Positions 45,687 through 52,738 of a DNA stretch of 64,000 nt are shown one piece after another. Position 1 is the stretch's first letter; the number at the start of each line of letters is the position of its first letter. A program made the translations under genes and the position numbers. The notes below the pieces were generated by a model, which saw only the letters and a program-made list of their open reading frames with translations, had not been told where the DNA came from and did no database searches. The DNA comes from Fusobacterium_C necrophorum. GTDB taxonomy: Bacteria > Fusobacteriota > Fusobacteriia > Fusobacteriales > Fusobacteriaceae. The stretch is from the NCBI RefSeq assembly GCF_900104395.1, contig NZ_FMXX01000005.1; one strand, written 5' to 3'.

Positions 45687-46205
45687 TTACTTCCTCTTCT
45701 CTTCTTTCATTCCCTCTAATAGTTCCAAATAGATTTCTCCTCTTTCAAAATCGACTCTTTTGACAAAAACGGGAGTATCCGGAACCATGGTTTCATAGTC
45801 TTCCGATTGAATGACCAGAATAGGATGAGCTGCCGTTTCGAAAATTTCTTCCACCCTTCCGATTTCTTCTCCCGAGTCTGCTTCCTTTGCCAACAATCCG
45901 ATATAGTCGCTCAGAAAAATATCCTCCTCCGTATATCCCAACAAATCTCTTCGTACTTCCAGGAAGGCATTTCGTAATTTAGAAGCTTCCGCCTTATTTT
46001 TAATTTCTTCAAACTGAAATACCCAGCTTTCTCCAAGCAAATACTCTATTTTTTTAGGAGTAAGTAATATGGTTTCCCCTGTTTCCAAGCGAATCATGCA
46101 TTTATTTCCCAACAATTTCGGAAGTTCTTCCAAAGCGGATTTCACTTTTACCGCTCCTAAAAGATGATGGGTTCCTAAAATTCTACCTGCTGTTAAGAGT
46201 TTCAT
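45687..46205 (-). CDS. rimM: ribosome maturation factor RimM
   Basis: Protein of 172 residues that helps 30S maturation near the 3' head domain with S19. N-terminal RimM beta-barrel (AGRILGTHHLLGAVKVKSA), then PRC barrel (DYIGLLAKEADSGEEIGRVEEIFE) and the ending PVFVKRVDFERGEIYLELLEGM, by parts. Ten bases after khpA. Confidence 0.95.
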   Translation of the reverse strand: MKLLTAGRILGTHHLLGAVKVKSALEELPKLLGNKCMIRLETGETILLTPKKIEYLLGESWVFQFEEIKNKAEASKLRNAFLEVRRDLLGYTEEDIFLSDYIGLLAKEADSGEEIGRVEEIFETAAHPILVIQSEDYETMVPDTPVFVKRVDFERGEIYLELLEGMKEEKRK

Positions 46206-46215
46206 CTTCCTCTCC

Positions 46216-46455
46216 TTAATCCAAAAATTCTACGTTGACATTCAATTTGTCTTTGACTCCCGCTGCCTGCATCACACCTCGGATAGCACTGGCGGTAAGT
46301 CCATTTTTTCCAATAATTTTTCCCATTTCCCCTTTGGCAACTCGAATTTGGAACGTGACCGTAGAGTCAATGACTTCATAGCTCACTCGAACTTCTTCTT
46401 TTTCCTGCACCAATTCCTTTATGATATAATTCATTAAATATTCCAATCTTTCCAT
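46216..46455 (-). CDS. khpA: KH-domain RNA-binding protein KhpA
   Basis: Small RNA-binding protein of 79 residues with one KH domain; the GxxG loop is GKIIGKNG, followed by TASAIRGVMQAAG. In Gram-positives KhpA pairs with KhpB (EloR/Jag) and binds many RNAs. Usually found between rpsP and rimM; here rpsP is absent from the operon and the gene follows DUF4911. Confidence 0.93.
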   Translation of the reverse strand: MERLEYLMNYIIKELVQEKEEVRVSYEVIDSTVTFQIRVAKGEMGKIIGKNGLTASAIRGVMQAAGVKDKLNVNVEFLD

Positions 46456-46469
46456 GCTCTCCTCCTAAT

Positions 46470-46715
46470 TTATAATCTTCCGCTCCAAGTTCCCTCGGAA
46501 AGGATTTCCAAAGAAACCCATTTTTTTCCTAAATCTTCCAACATTTCTCTCACAAAGTCTTTGAAATCTTCTGTCAATACGATGCTGAGCAAGCCCGTTT
46601 TTGAATCTAAGGTCCGAACAACGCCAACTCCCTCATAGGCCTCCATAATTTTATTGATAAAATCAATATCTTCCACCTTGCTTCGCAATAAAAATTCATA
46701 GCTCTTACTCTCCAA
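46470..46715 (-). CDS. DUF4911-domain small protein
   Basis: An 81-residue cytoplasmic protein starting with a beta-strand/helix pattern (SYEFLLRSKVEDIDFINKIMEAYEG by ends: YEFLLRSKVED, INKIMEAYEG) and a VVRTLDSKTG segment resembling DUF4911, a small alpha/beta fold of unknown role. The start overlaps the rsmA stop by 11 bases, so it is translationally coupled, and khpA follows 14 bases later. A function in ribosome or RNA metabolism is suggested only by neighbours. Confidence 0.7.
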   Translation of the reverse strand: MESKSYEFLLRSKVEDIDFINKIMEAYEGVGVVRTLDSKTGLLSIVLTEDFKDFVREMLEDLGKKWVSLEILSEGTWSGRL

Positions 46716-47511
46716 TTGAACTCCTTTCCAAAGTCTCTATGACGGAAAACCATTCTTGCAGAGATAAATTTTCCGCCCTTTCATTTTCTGCAATTCCAAG
46801 TTTTATCAGGCTCTCTTTGATTTCCGTTTTGCTAAAACCTAAACTCGAAAAATTATTGACCAAATTTTTCCGTTTATTCCAAAAACCCGCCTTCACATAT
46901 TTAAAAAACAGCTCTTCGGGGATTTGCTTCACAATTTCTTCCCGCTCCTTCATATGAATTCCGATAAAGGCGGAATCCACCTTCGGGACAGGAGTAAAAT
47001 ATTCTTTGGGAATGGTAAACAAATATTCCGCTCTTGCAAAATACTCCACGGAAAGTGTCAAAGCACTTCTTTCTCTTCCTCTCTTTGCACAGATCCTCTC
47101 TCCCACCTCTTTTTGCACCATGAGAAATGCTGCCGGAATCAGAGAACGATGCTCTATAATTTTTTGAATAATCGGAGAAGTAATGTAATAAGGAATGTTC
47201 GCCACCACTTTTGTTCCCTCTTCCATATATTTTGAAAAATCGACTTCCAAAACATCTCCCATAATCAAGCGATAGTTTTCATTTTTTCCGAACTTTTTTT
47301 CCAAGATAGGCTTCAAGTCCTCATCAATTTCTATATTTACAACAGACTTCGCCTCTTGCAGCAACAACTCCGTCAGGGCTCCCTCTCCAGGTCCAATCTC
47401 TAAAATGTTGTCCTGCTTTTGCACCTCAGAAACTTCGAGGATTCTTGCAAGAATCTCCGCCTGCTTCGTTAAAAAATTTTGTCCATATTTTTTTTTATGC
47501 TGAAATGCCAT
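46705..47511 (-). CDS. rsmA: 16S rRNA dimethyladenosine transferase RsmA (KsgA)
   Basis: Dimethylates A1518 and A1519 of 16S rRNA in late 30S assembly; 268 residues. KKYGQNFL, the SAM site ILEIGPGEGALTELL and catalytic NIPYYITSP are present, with a C-terminal helical domain. Nine bases... more exactly, its ATG lies 8 bases after the hpt stop. Confidence 0.97.
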   Translation of the reverse strand: MAFQHKKKYGQNFLTKQAEILARILEVSEVQKQDNILEIGPGEGALTELLLQEAKSVVNIEIDEDLKPILEKKFGKNENYRLIMGDVLEVDFSKYMEEGTKVVANIPYYITSPIIQKIIEHRSLIPAAFLMVQKEVGERICAKRGRERSALTLSVEYFARAEYLFTIPKEYFTPVPKVDSAFIGIHMKEREEIVKQIPEELFFKYVKAGFWNKRKNLVNNFSSLGFSKTEIKESLIKLGIAENERAENLSLQEWFSVIETLERSSIGE

Positions 47512-47519
47512 GCAAACTC

Positions 47520-48056
47520 CTAATTTTCTTCAAATACGATCGTGCCGATATATGGTAGATTCCGATATTTTTGATCATAATCCAATCCATATCCCACCAC
47601 AAAGGCGTCCGGAATCGTAAAGCCTATATAATCTCCTTTTAAATCCACTTTTCTTCGTTCCGGTTTGTCCAATAAAGTACAGATTTTAATTTTCGCCGCT
47701 CCCTTGGCATATAAAAATTCTTTGACATAATTTAAAGTCAATCCGCTATCGATAATATCTTCAACAATCAAAAGATTTTTCCCTTTGATATCAAAATCCG
47801 TATCTTTTAAAATTTTAACAACCCCTGAAGTCGTTGTTCCACTTCCATAACTGGAAACGCTCATAAAATCAATTTTCAAATCTAAATCGATTTCTTTCAT
47901 CAAGTCACTTAAAAACATGACGGAACCCTTTAATAAGCCTAAAAAAATAACTTCTTCTTCTCTATCTTGATAATCCTTTTCAATTTCTTTTGCCAACTCT
48001 CGAATTCTTTCTTCCACTCTTTCTCGTGTTATCATCGTTTCAATTCTATAGTTCAC
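47520..48056 (-). CDS. hpt: hypoxanthine phosphoribosyltransferase (GTG start)
   Basis: Purine salvage enzyme of 178 residues; converts hypoxanthine and guanine with PRPP to IMP and GMP. PRPP motif LLIVEDIIDSGLTL, flexible loop with SSYGSGTTTSG and the C-terminal ALVVGYGLDYD-like PDAFVVGYGLDYD are present. The start is GTG at 48056 (AGGAGG nine bases upstream); no ATG precedes the domain. First gene of a 14-gene operon. Confidence 0.95.
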   Translation of the reverse strand: MNYRIETMITRERVEERIRELAKEIEKDYQDREEEVIFLGLLKGSVMFLSDLMKEIDLDLKIDFMSVSSYGSGTTTSGVVKILKDTDFDIKGKNLLIVEDIIDSGLTLNYVKEFLYAKGAAKIKICTLLDKPERRKVDLKGDYIGFTIPDAFVVGYGLDYDQKYRNLPYIGTIVFEEN

Positions 48057-48099
48057 TCAACCTGTCCTCCTTAAAAATAAAGCTTCTTTTTCTTCCTCA

Positions 48100-48128
48100 A
48101 TCATATCATTTCATTTTGTATTTAGCAA
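48100..48128 (-). promoter_or_regulatory. promoter of the hpt-rsmA-...-polC operon
   Basis: TTGCTA (48123-48128) and TATGAT (48100-48105) on the minus strand, 17-base spacer ending in TGA, which makes an extended -10. About 40 bases upstream of the hpt GTG. Its -35 is only seven bases from that of the divergent PASTA promoter. Confidence 0.7.
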
Positions 48129-48135
48129 GTATTTA

Positions 48136-48164
48136 TTGATATTTTCAAGGAAGTATGTTATGAT
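48136..48164 (+). promoter_or_regulatory. promoter of the PASTA-rsgA-rpe operon
   Basis: TTGATA (48136-48141), 17-base spacer, TATGAT (48159-48164), with TG(T) directly before the -10. About 40 bases upstream of the PASTA gene ATG. Confidence 0.75.
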
Positions 48165-48205
48165 AAATGAGAGAAAAATTCATCTTTTATGAAGGAGTTT
48201 ATTTC

Positions 48206-48913
48206 ATGGATTTTAGAAAAAATATTTTATTATATTTGGGACTTTTTGTCCTTATTTTCTTTTCTTATAAAGTATTCACAAGATATTATTTTCATGATTT
48301 TTTACATGAAGTACCTGCTGTGATTGGTCTTTCCGAAAAAGAAGCTAAAAAATTACTCTCAAAAAATGATCTGGAAATCAAAGTGATGGGAGAACAGTAT
48401 TCTCATTTACCGGAAGGGCAAATCGTAGTACAGAACCCGAAAGAAAATTCTGTCGTAAAATCTGGAAGAAGAATTCAAGTATGGCTCAGTCGAGGACAAA
48501 ATTTATTGCAAATTCCTTCCTTGATTGGTACAAATTTACTGACTGCTCAATCTTTAGTCCAACAGCAGGGATTGATTATCGATAAAATTACTTATATTCC
48601 AAAAGATTTACCTTATAATGAAATTTTAGCAACCGATCCCGATTTATCAAAACCTGTTGCAAAAGGAAGCAAAATTTCTTTCTTAGTTAGCGGTTCAGCA
48701 AGTTCTAGCGATTTGAATTTAAAAGTTCCTGATGTGATTGGTTATCCCGTCGAAGATGCCAAATTTATCTTGGAAGCCGAACAATTGCTTTTGGGAAACA
48801 TCATCAAAAAGCCAAGTGAAGAAACAGAAGCCGGCATTGTTCTTGGGACAAGTATTCCAGTAGGAAGAAACGTGAATTTATCTACAAAAATTGATTTGAT
48901 TGTAAGTGAGTAG
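48206..48913 (+). CDS. membrane-anchored triple-PASTA-domain protein (no kinase domain)
   Basis: A 235-residue protein: short N-terminal cytoplasmic part, one membrane helix (about 7-24), then three PASTA repeats outside the membrane (about 36-98, 101-166, 171-235), each with the V-P-x-(L/V)-I-G start. PASTA domains bind muropeptides or penicillin-binding-protein partners, usually as the outer part of PrkC/StkP-type kinases. In Bacillus and relatives prkC-rsgA-rpe are consecutive; here the gene at the prkC position lacks a kinase domain. The start is the ATG at 48206 with AAGGAG eight bases upstream (the frame extends 13 codons further with no such site). It ends in TAG and rsgA follows in the same reading frame. 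Confidence 0.88.
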   Translation: MDFRKNILLYLGLFVLIFFSYKVFTRYYFHDFLHEVPAVIGLSEKEAKKLLSKNDLEIKVMGEQYSHLPEGQIVVQNPKENSVVKSGRRIQVWLSRGQNLLQIPSLIGTNLLTAQSLVQQQGLIIDKITYIPKDLPYNEILATDPDLSKPVAKGSKISFLVSGSASSSDLNLKVPDVIGYPVEDAKFILEAEQLLLGNIIKKPSEETEAGIVLGTSIPVGRNVNLSTKIDLIVSE

Positions 48914-48928
48914 GGAGGTTTTACTATC
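48914..48928 (+). promoter_or_regulatory. ribosome-binding site and proposed AUC start of rsgA
   Basis: GGGAGG (48913-48918) is followed by seven bases and then ATC at 48926. Homology of the encoded OB domain begins right there. A second in-frame ATC at 48941 follows an AGAGGAG. No ATG, GTG or TTG occurs in frame before 49010. Confidence 0.5.
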
Positions 48929-49807
48929 AGAGGAGTCGTTATCCATAAAATTCAAGGATTTTATTATGTAGAAGCGGAGCATCAAATATTCGAATGTAAA
49001 CTACGGGGTGTGCTAAAGAAAAAAGAGAACAAACATAACTGTGTGGTTGGAGATTGGGTAGAGATTTCGGAAGAAAATACCATTCTGGAGGTCTATCCCC
49101 GAAAAAACCGATTGACTCGACCTGTAGTTGCCAACATTGACTATTTAGCAATTCAGTTTGCAGCAAAAAATCCGGTTCTTGATTTTTATCGGCTTCATAT
49201 GTTACTTTTACATAGTATGTATGAAAAAATTCGTCCCTGTGTCATCATCAATAAAATTGATTTGCTGACAGAGACGGAGTTGGAAGAATTCCGAAAGCAA
49301 TTTGATTTTTTGCAAGCTCTCTCCATTCCTCTTTTCTTTATTTCTCAAAAAGAACAAAAAGGAATTGAAGCCTTGAAACAATTTTTTCAGGATAAGGTAA
49401 CTGCTATCGGCGGTCCCAGCGGAGTAGGAAAATCAAGTTTAATCAATCTCCTTCAAGAAGTGAAAGAATTGGAAACGGGAGAAATCAGTAAAAAATTACA
49501 AAGAGGAAAACATACAACCAGGGACAGTCGTCTGCTGCCCCTGCCTCAAGGAGGATATATTATAGATACTCCGGGCTTTTCTTCTTTAGAGCTTCCTCCT
49601 ATTGAAAATTTTGAGCAACTTACATCTCTTTTTCCGGAATTTCAAAGGAAAGAGTCCTGTAAATTTGGAGATTGTCACCATATTCATGAACCTTTTTGTG
49701 CTGTCCGCAAGGCTGTGGAAGAAGGAGAAATTTCAAAAGAACGTTATCAATTTTTTACAGACATATATTATCAATTAAAAACAGAGAGGTGGAAGTATGG
49801 AAATTAA
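48926..49807 (+). CDS. rsgA: ribosome biogenesis GTPase RsgA (circularly permuted), apparent AUC start
   Basis: GTPase of about 293 residues that checks late 30S subunit assembly. Order: OB fold (1-70, RGVVIHKIQGFYYV then CKLRG and VGDWVEI), G4 NKIDLL, G1 GGPSGVGKSSL, G3 DTPGF, and a zinc domain (CKFGDCHHIHEPFC). The GTG at 49010 would give 265 residues and remove half of the OB fold, yet the sequence upstream back to 48926 aligns with the conserved N-terminus (compare B. subtilis CpgA GKIIKALSGFYYV). The codons there include only ATC or ATT as possible starts, with a well-spaced GGGAGG. PASTA and rsgA share a frame and are separated by one TAG, so readthrough is another possibility, as is a sequencing error. 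It overlaps rpe by 11 bases. Confidence 0.85.
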   Translation: MRGVVIHKIQGFYYVEAEHQIFECKLRGVLKKKENKHNCVVGDWVEISEENTILEVYPRKNRLTRPVVANIDYLAIQFAAKNPVLDFYRLHMLLLHSMYEKIRPCVIINKIDLLTETELEEFRKQFDFLQALSIPLFFISQKEQKGIEALKQFFQDKVTAIGGPSGVGKSSLINLLQEVKELETGEISKKLQRGKHTTRDSRLLPLPQGGYIIDTPGFSSLELPPIENFEQLTSLFPEFQRKESCKFGDCHHIHEPFCAVRKAVEEGEISKERYQFFTDIYYQLKTERWKYGN

Positions 49808-50435
49808 AATTGCTCCCTCGATTCTATCCAGTGATTTTAGCCGGCTGGGAGAAGAAATTGTAGCAATTGATCAAGCAAAGGCGGATTATATTCATATTGA
49901 CGTAATGGACGGGGTTTTTGTACCGAATTTAACCTTTGGTCCCCCTGTCATTAAATCCATTCGTAAATATACCAATTTGATATTCGATGTGCACTTGATG
50001 ATAGACAGACCGGAACGATATATTGAAGACTATGTGAAAGCGGGAGCTGATATTATTACGGTACATGCGGAATCTACGATTCATTTACATCGGGTCATAC
50101 AGCAAATAAAATCATTCGGAGTAAAAGCGGCGGTGTCTTTAAATCCTTCCACTTCGGAGGAAGTTTTAAAATATATCATTCACGATTTGGACATGGTCTT
50201 AGTGATGAGTGTCAATCCCGGTTTTGGAGGGCAAACATTCATTCCGTCAGTAATAGACAAAATCAAAGCGATTCGTGCAATGAGAGAAGATATTGAAATT
50301 GAAGTAGACGGAGGAATTACAGATACGACGATTCAAGCTTGTGTGGAAGCCGGAGCTTCTACCTTTGTAGCCGGTTCTTACGTATTTTCAGGAAACTATG
50401 CAGAAAGAATTGCAAATCTAAAAAATAAAAAATAA
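49797..50435 (+). CDS. rpe: ribulose-phosphate 3-epimerase
   Basis: Pentose-phosphate pathway enzyme of 212 residues interconverting ribulose-5-P and xylulose-5-P. Diagnostic: IAPSILSSDFSRLGEE, DYIHIDVMDGVFVPNLTFG, DVHLMID, VMSVNPGFGGQ, and EVDGGIT. TIM barrel with metal ligands on these strands. The ATG lies inside the rsgA end (11-base overlap) with GAGG upstream. Confidence 0.97.
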   Translation: MEIKIAPSILSSDFSRLGEEIVAIDQAKADYIHIDVMDGVFVPNLTFGPPVIKSIRKYTNLIFDVHLMIDRPERYIEDYVKAGADIITVHAESTIHLHRVIQQIKSFGVKAAVSLNPSTSEEVLKYIIHDLDMVLVMSVNPGFGGQTFIPSVIDKIKAIRAMREDIEIEVDGGITDTTIQACVEAGASTFVAGSYVFSGNYAERIANLKNKK

Positions 50436-50447
50436 GGAGTGAACAAC

Positions 50448-51122
50448 ATGACTGTAAATTTTATCAAAGTGAACGATCTATTGGAAGAATTTTATAAATT
50501 ATTTTACAAGACAGAGGATATGGCTCTCAAAAGAGGAATTAAATGCTTGACACATACGGAGCTTCATATCATTGAATCCGTCGGGCATGAATCCCTGACG
50601 ATGAACGAATTGGCGGAACGTCTGGGAATTACGATGGGAACTGCCACCGTAGCGGCTTCCAAATTGTCGGAAAAAGGATTTTTAAATCGAGAAAGATCAC
50701 AAAACGACAGAAGAAAAGTATTTGTTTCCTTGACCGACAAGGGAATTAAAGCTCTGGCATATCATAACAGTTATCATAAAATGATTATGTCTTCCATTAC
50801 GGAGCATATCAAAGGAAAAGATTTAGACCATTTTATTTCCGTCTTTGAAGACATTTTGGAAGCTTTGAGAAGTAAAACGGACTATTTTAAACCGTTACCG
50901 GTTTGTGATTTTGAGCATGGCACTAAAATTTCTGTAGTGGAAATTAAAGGAACTCCGATTGTTCAAAACTATTTCGCTTCACAAGGAATTGAAAATTTCA
51001 CAGTGGTTATCACGAAAAAAGGTGCCGATAAGGGAATTGTCATCCTTGAAAAACAAGACGGTAGTGAATTGCAACTGGATATTCTGGATGCCAAAAATTT
51101 AATCGGAATCAAAGCCGACTAA
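50448..51122 (+). CDS. MarR-type regulator fused to a FeoA-like SH3 domain
   Basis: A 224-residue DNA-binding protein. Residues about 25-125 form a MarR winged helix (LTMNELAERLGITMGTATVAASKLSEKGFL by parts; wing RSQNDRRKVFVSLTDKG). The C-terminal about 75 residues (PVCDFEHGTKISVVEIKGT... to NLIGIKAD) read like a FeoA/DtxR C-terminal SH3 domain (L-x-x-x-x-x-G-x-x-x-x-V-x-x-I-x-G, then a GI-type turn). DtxR/MntR proteins have such a domain behind their own HTH, so metal sensing is suggested but no clear metal ligands are seen. The start is the ATG at 50448 (AAGGAG eight bases upstream); a GTG three codons earlier is inside that site. It follows rpe by 12 bases in the same operon. Confidence 0.78.
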   Translation: MTVNFIKVNDLLEEFYKLFYKTEDMALKRGIKCLTHTELHIIESVGHESLTMNELAERLGITMGTATVAASKLSEKGFLNRERSQNDRRKVFVSLTDKGIKALAYHNSYHKMIMSSITEHIKGKDLDHFISVFEDILEALRSKTDYFKPLPVCDFEHGTKISVVEIKGTPIVQNYFASQGIENFTVVITKKGADKGIVILEKQDGSELQLDILDAKNLIGIKAD

Positions 51123-51136
51123 TCGAGAGGAGGATT

Positions 51137-52738
51137 ATGCTTTATTTAGACGGAGTTTCTCTCTCCTTTTTACGAAAAGACATCGAAGAGAGACTATGCA
51201 AGAGAAAAATTCATCGTATTTTTCAAAATACAGATACTTCTCTTTCCCTACAATTCGGGAAACAACTTCTCGTGCTATCTTGTAATCCTCAACTACCTAT
51301 TTGTTATGTGACGGAAGAAAAAGAAACGGTTCTGGAAGAATCCGTTTCTTCTTTTTTAAATAGCTTACGAAAGCACTTAATGAACAGTCTTTTATATCAG
51401 GTGGAACAGGTAGCTTGGGACAGAACTCTCATCTTTCGATTTTCCAAATTGACGGAATTGGGAGAATACAAGCAATATTTTTTAATCTTTGAGTTGATGG
51501 GAAGAAATTCCAATCTCTTCCTTTGCGACCGGGATTATAAAATTTTGGATCTTTTAAAACGTTTTTCTTTGGATGAACTTCCCACAAGAAATTTATTTCC
51601 GGGAGCAAAGTATGAAGCTTTGAGCTCTTCCAAAACAGCTCCCGATAAAATGACCGCCAGTACTGAAAAACCTTATTTTCAAACAGTGGAGGGAGTCGGA
51701 AAACTATTGGCAGAAGCTTTGGAAACGCCGGAAGATTTACAAAATATTCTTCAAGAAGCCCCCAAGATTCATCTCTATCGAAAAAAAGGAAAAATTGTTC
51801 TATTGAACTTTTTGGGCTTAGCTCCCAAAGATTATGATGAGTTTCTTTCCTTTTCGGACTTACAGGAAGCCATTCTCTTTTATTTTCAAGAGGAAAATAT
51901 TTTCGGAAGCCTTGTAAAATTACGAAAACAACTGGAAACACAAGTTCTGAAGCGAAAAAAGAAAGTGGAACAAATTTTAAAAAAAATTGAAACGGACGAA
52001 GTACAGCATGCAAATTTTGAAGTCTGGAAAGAAAAAGGCGATATTTTAGCCTCTTCTCTGTTCCAAATAAAAAAGGGACAGGACAGCTGTGAAGCTTTTG
52101 ATTTTTATCACAATGAAATGACATCTATTCCCCTGGACCCTCGTAAGACACCTCAGGAAAATTTGGAATACTACTATAAAAAATACAATAAGGCAAAGAC
52201 AACCTTAGTCTATGCTCGAAAACGGAAAGAGGAAATGCAAAAGGAGTTTTCCTATTTAGACAGTGTCCTTGCTTTCCTGTATTCAGCCGATGACATTGAG
52301 GTCTTAAAAGGAATTGAGGAAGAATGCATTCAAGTAGGATATATCAAACCAAAAATAAAAAAAGGATGCAGAAAAAAGAAAAAAGTGGAAAAAAAATATG
52401 CAGTTATCGAATATCCGAATTATTCTCTTTTCTATGGAAGAAACCATAGCGAAAATGACTTTTTAAGTTTTCAAGTTGCAGAAAAAGAGGAGTATTGGTT
52501 TCATGCGAAAAATATTCCCGGTTCTCATGTCATCCTACGAAGTTTCGTTCCTGTGGAGGAGGAGATGATTCAAAGAGCCTGTCAAGTGGCTGCTTTCCAT
52601 AGTAAGGCGGAATTGGGAGACAAGGTTCTGGTGGATTACACTCAAAAAAAATATTTGAAAAAACCGAAAGATTCCAAACCCGGTTTTGTAAGCTATACAC
52701 ATGAAAAAGGAATCTGGGTAGTAAAGGAAGCATTATGA
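51137..52738 (+). CDS. rqcH: Rqc2 homologue RqcH (NFACT family), ribosome-associated quality control
   Basis: A 533-residue protein with NFACT-N, a central helical-hairpin/coiled-coil region (about 250-400), and the C-terminal NFACT-R domain (EEYWFHAKNIPGSHVILR). RqcH recruits tRNA-Ala and adds C-terminal alanine tails to nascent chains on split 50S subunits. The DR pair that marks tail-making members is D95-R96. The C-terminal domain also carries the basic KPKIKKGCRKKKKVEKK-type stretch before NFACT-R. GAGAGGAGGATT precedes the ATG; the stop overlaps the next ATG by four bases. Confidence 0.93.
   Translation: MLYLDGVSLSFLRKDIEERLCKRKIHRIFQNTDTSLSLQFGKQLLVLSCNPQLPICYVTEEKETVLEESVSSFLNSLRKHLMNSLLYQVEQVAWDRTLIFRFSKLTELGEYKQYFLIFELMGRNSNLFLCDRDYKILDLLKRFSLDELPTRNLFPGAKYEALSSSKTAPDKMTASTEKPYFQTVEGVGKLLAEALETPEDLQNILQEAPKIHLYRKKGKIVLLNFLGLAPKDYDEFLSFSDLQEAILFYFQEENIFGSLVKLRKQLETQVLKRKKKVEQILKKIETDEVQHANFEVWKEKGDILASSLFQIKKGQDSCEAFDFYHNEMTSIPLDPRKTPQENLEYYYKKYNKAKTTLVYARKRKEEMQKEFSYLDSVLAFLYSADDIEVLKGIEEECIQVGYIKPKIKKGCRKKKKVEKKYAVIEYPNYSLFYGRNHSENDFLSFQVAEKEEYWFHAKNIPGSHVILRSFVPVEEEMIQRACQVAAFHSKAELGDKVLVDYTQKKYLKKPKDSKPGFVSYTHEKGIWVVKEAL

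Noticed and set aside
51429..52124. Minus-strand 231-codon frame inside rqcH
   Set aside because: It lies entirely within the confidently assigned RqcH gene on the opposite strand and shows no recognisable domain.
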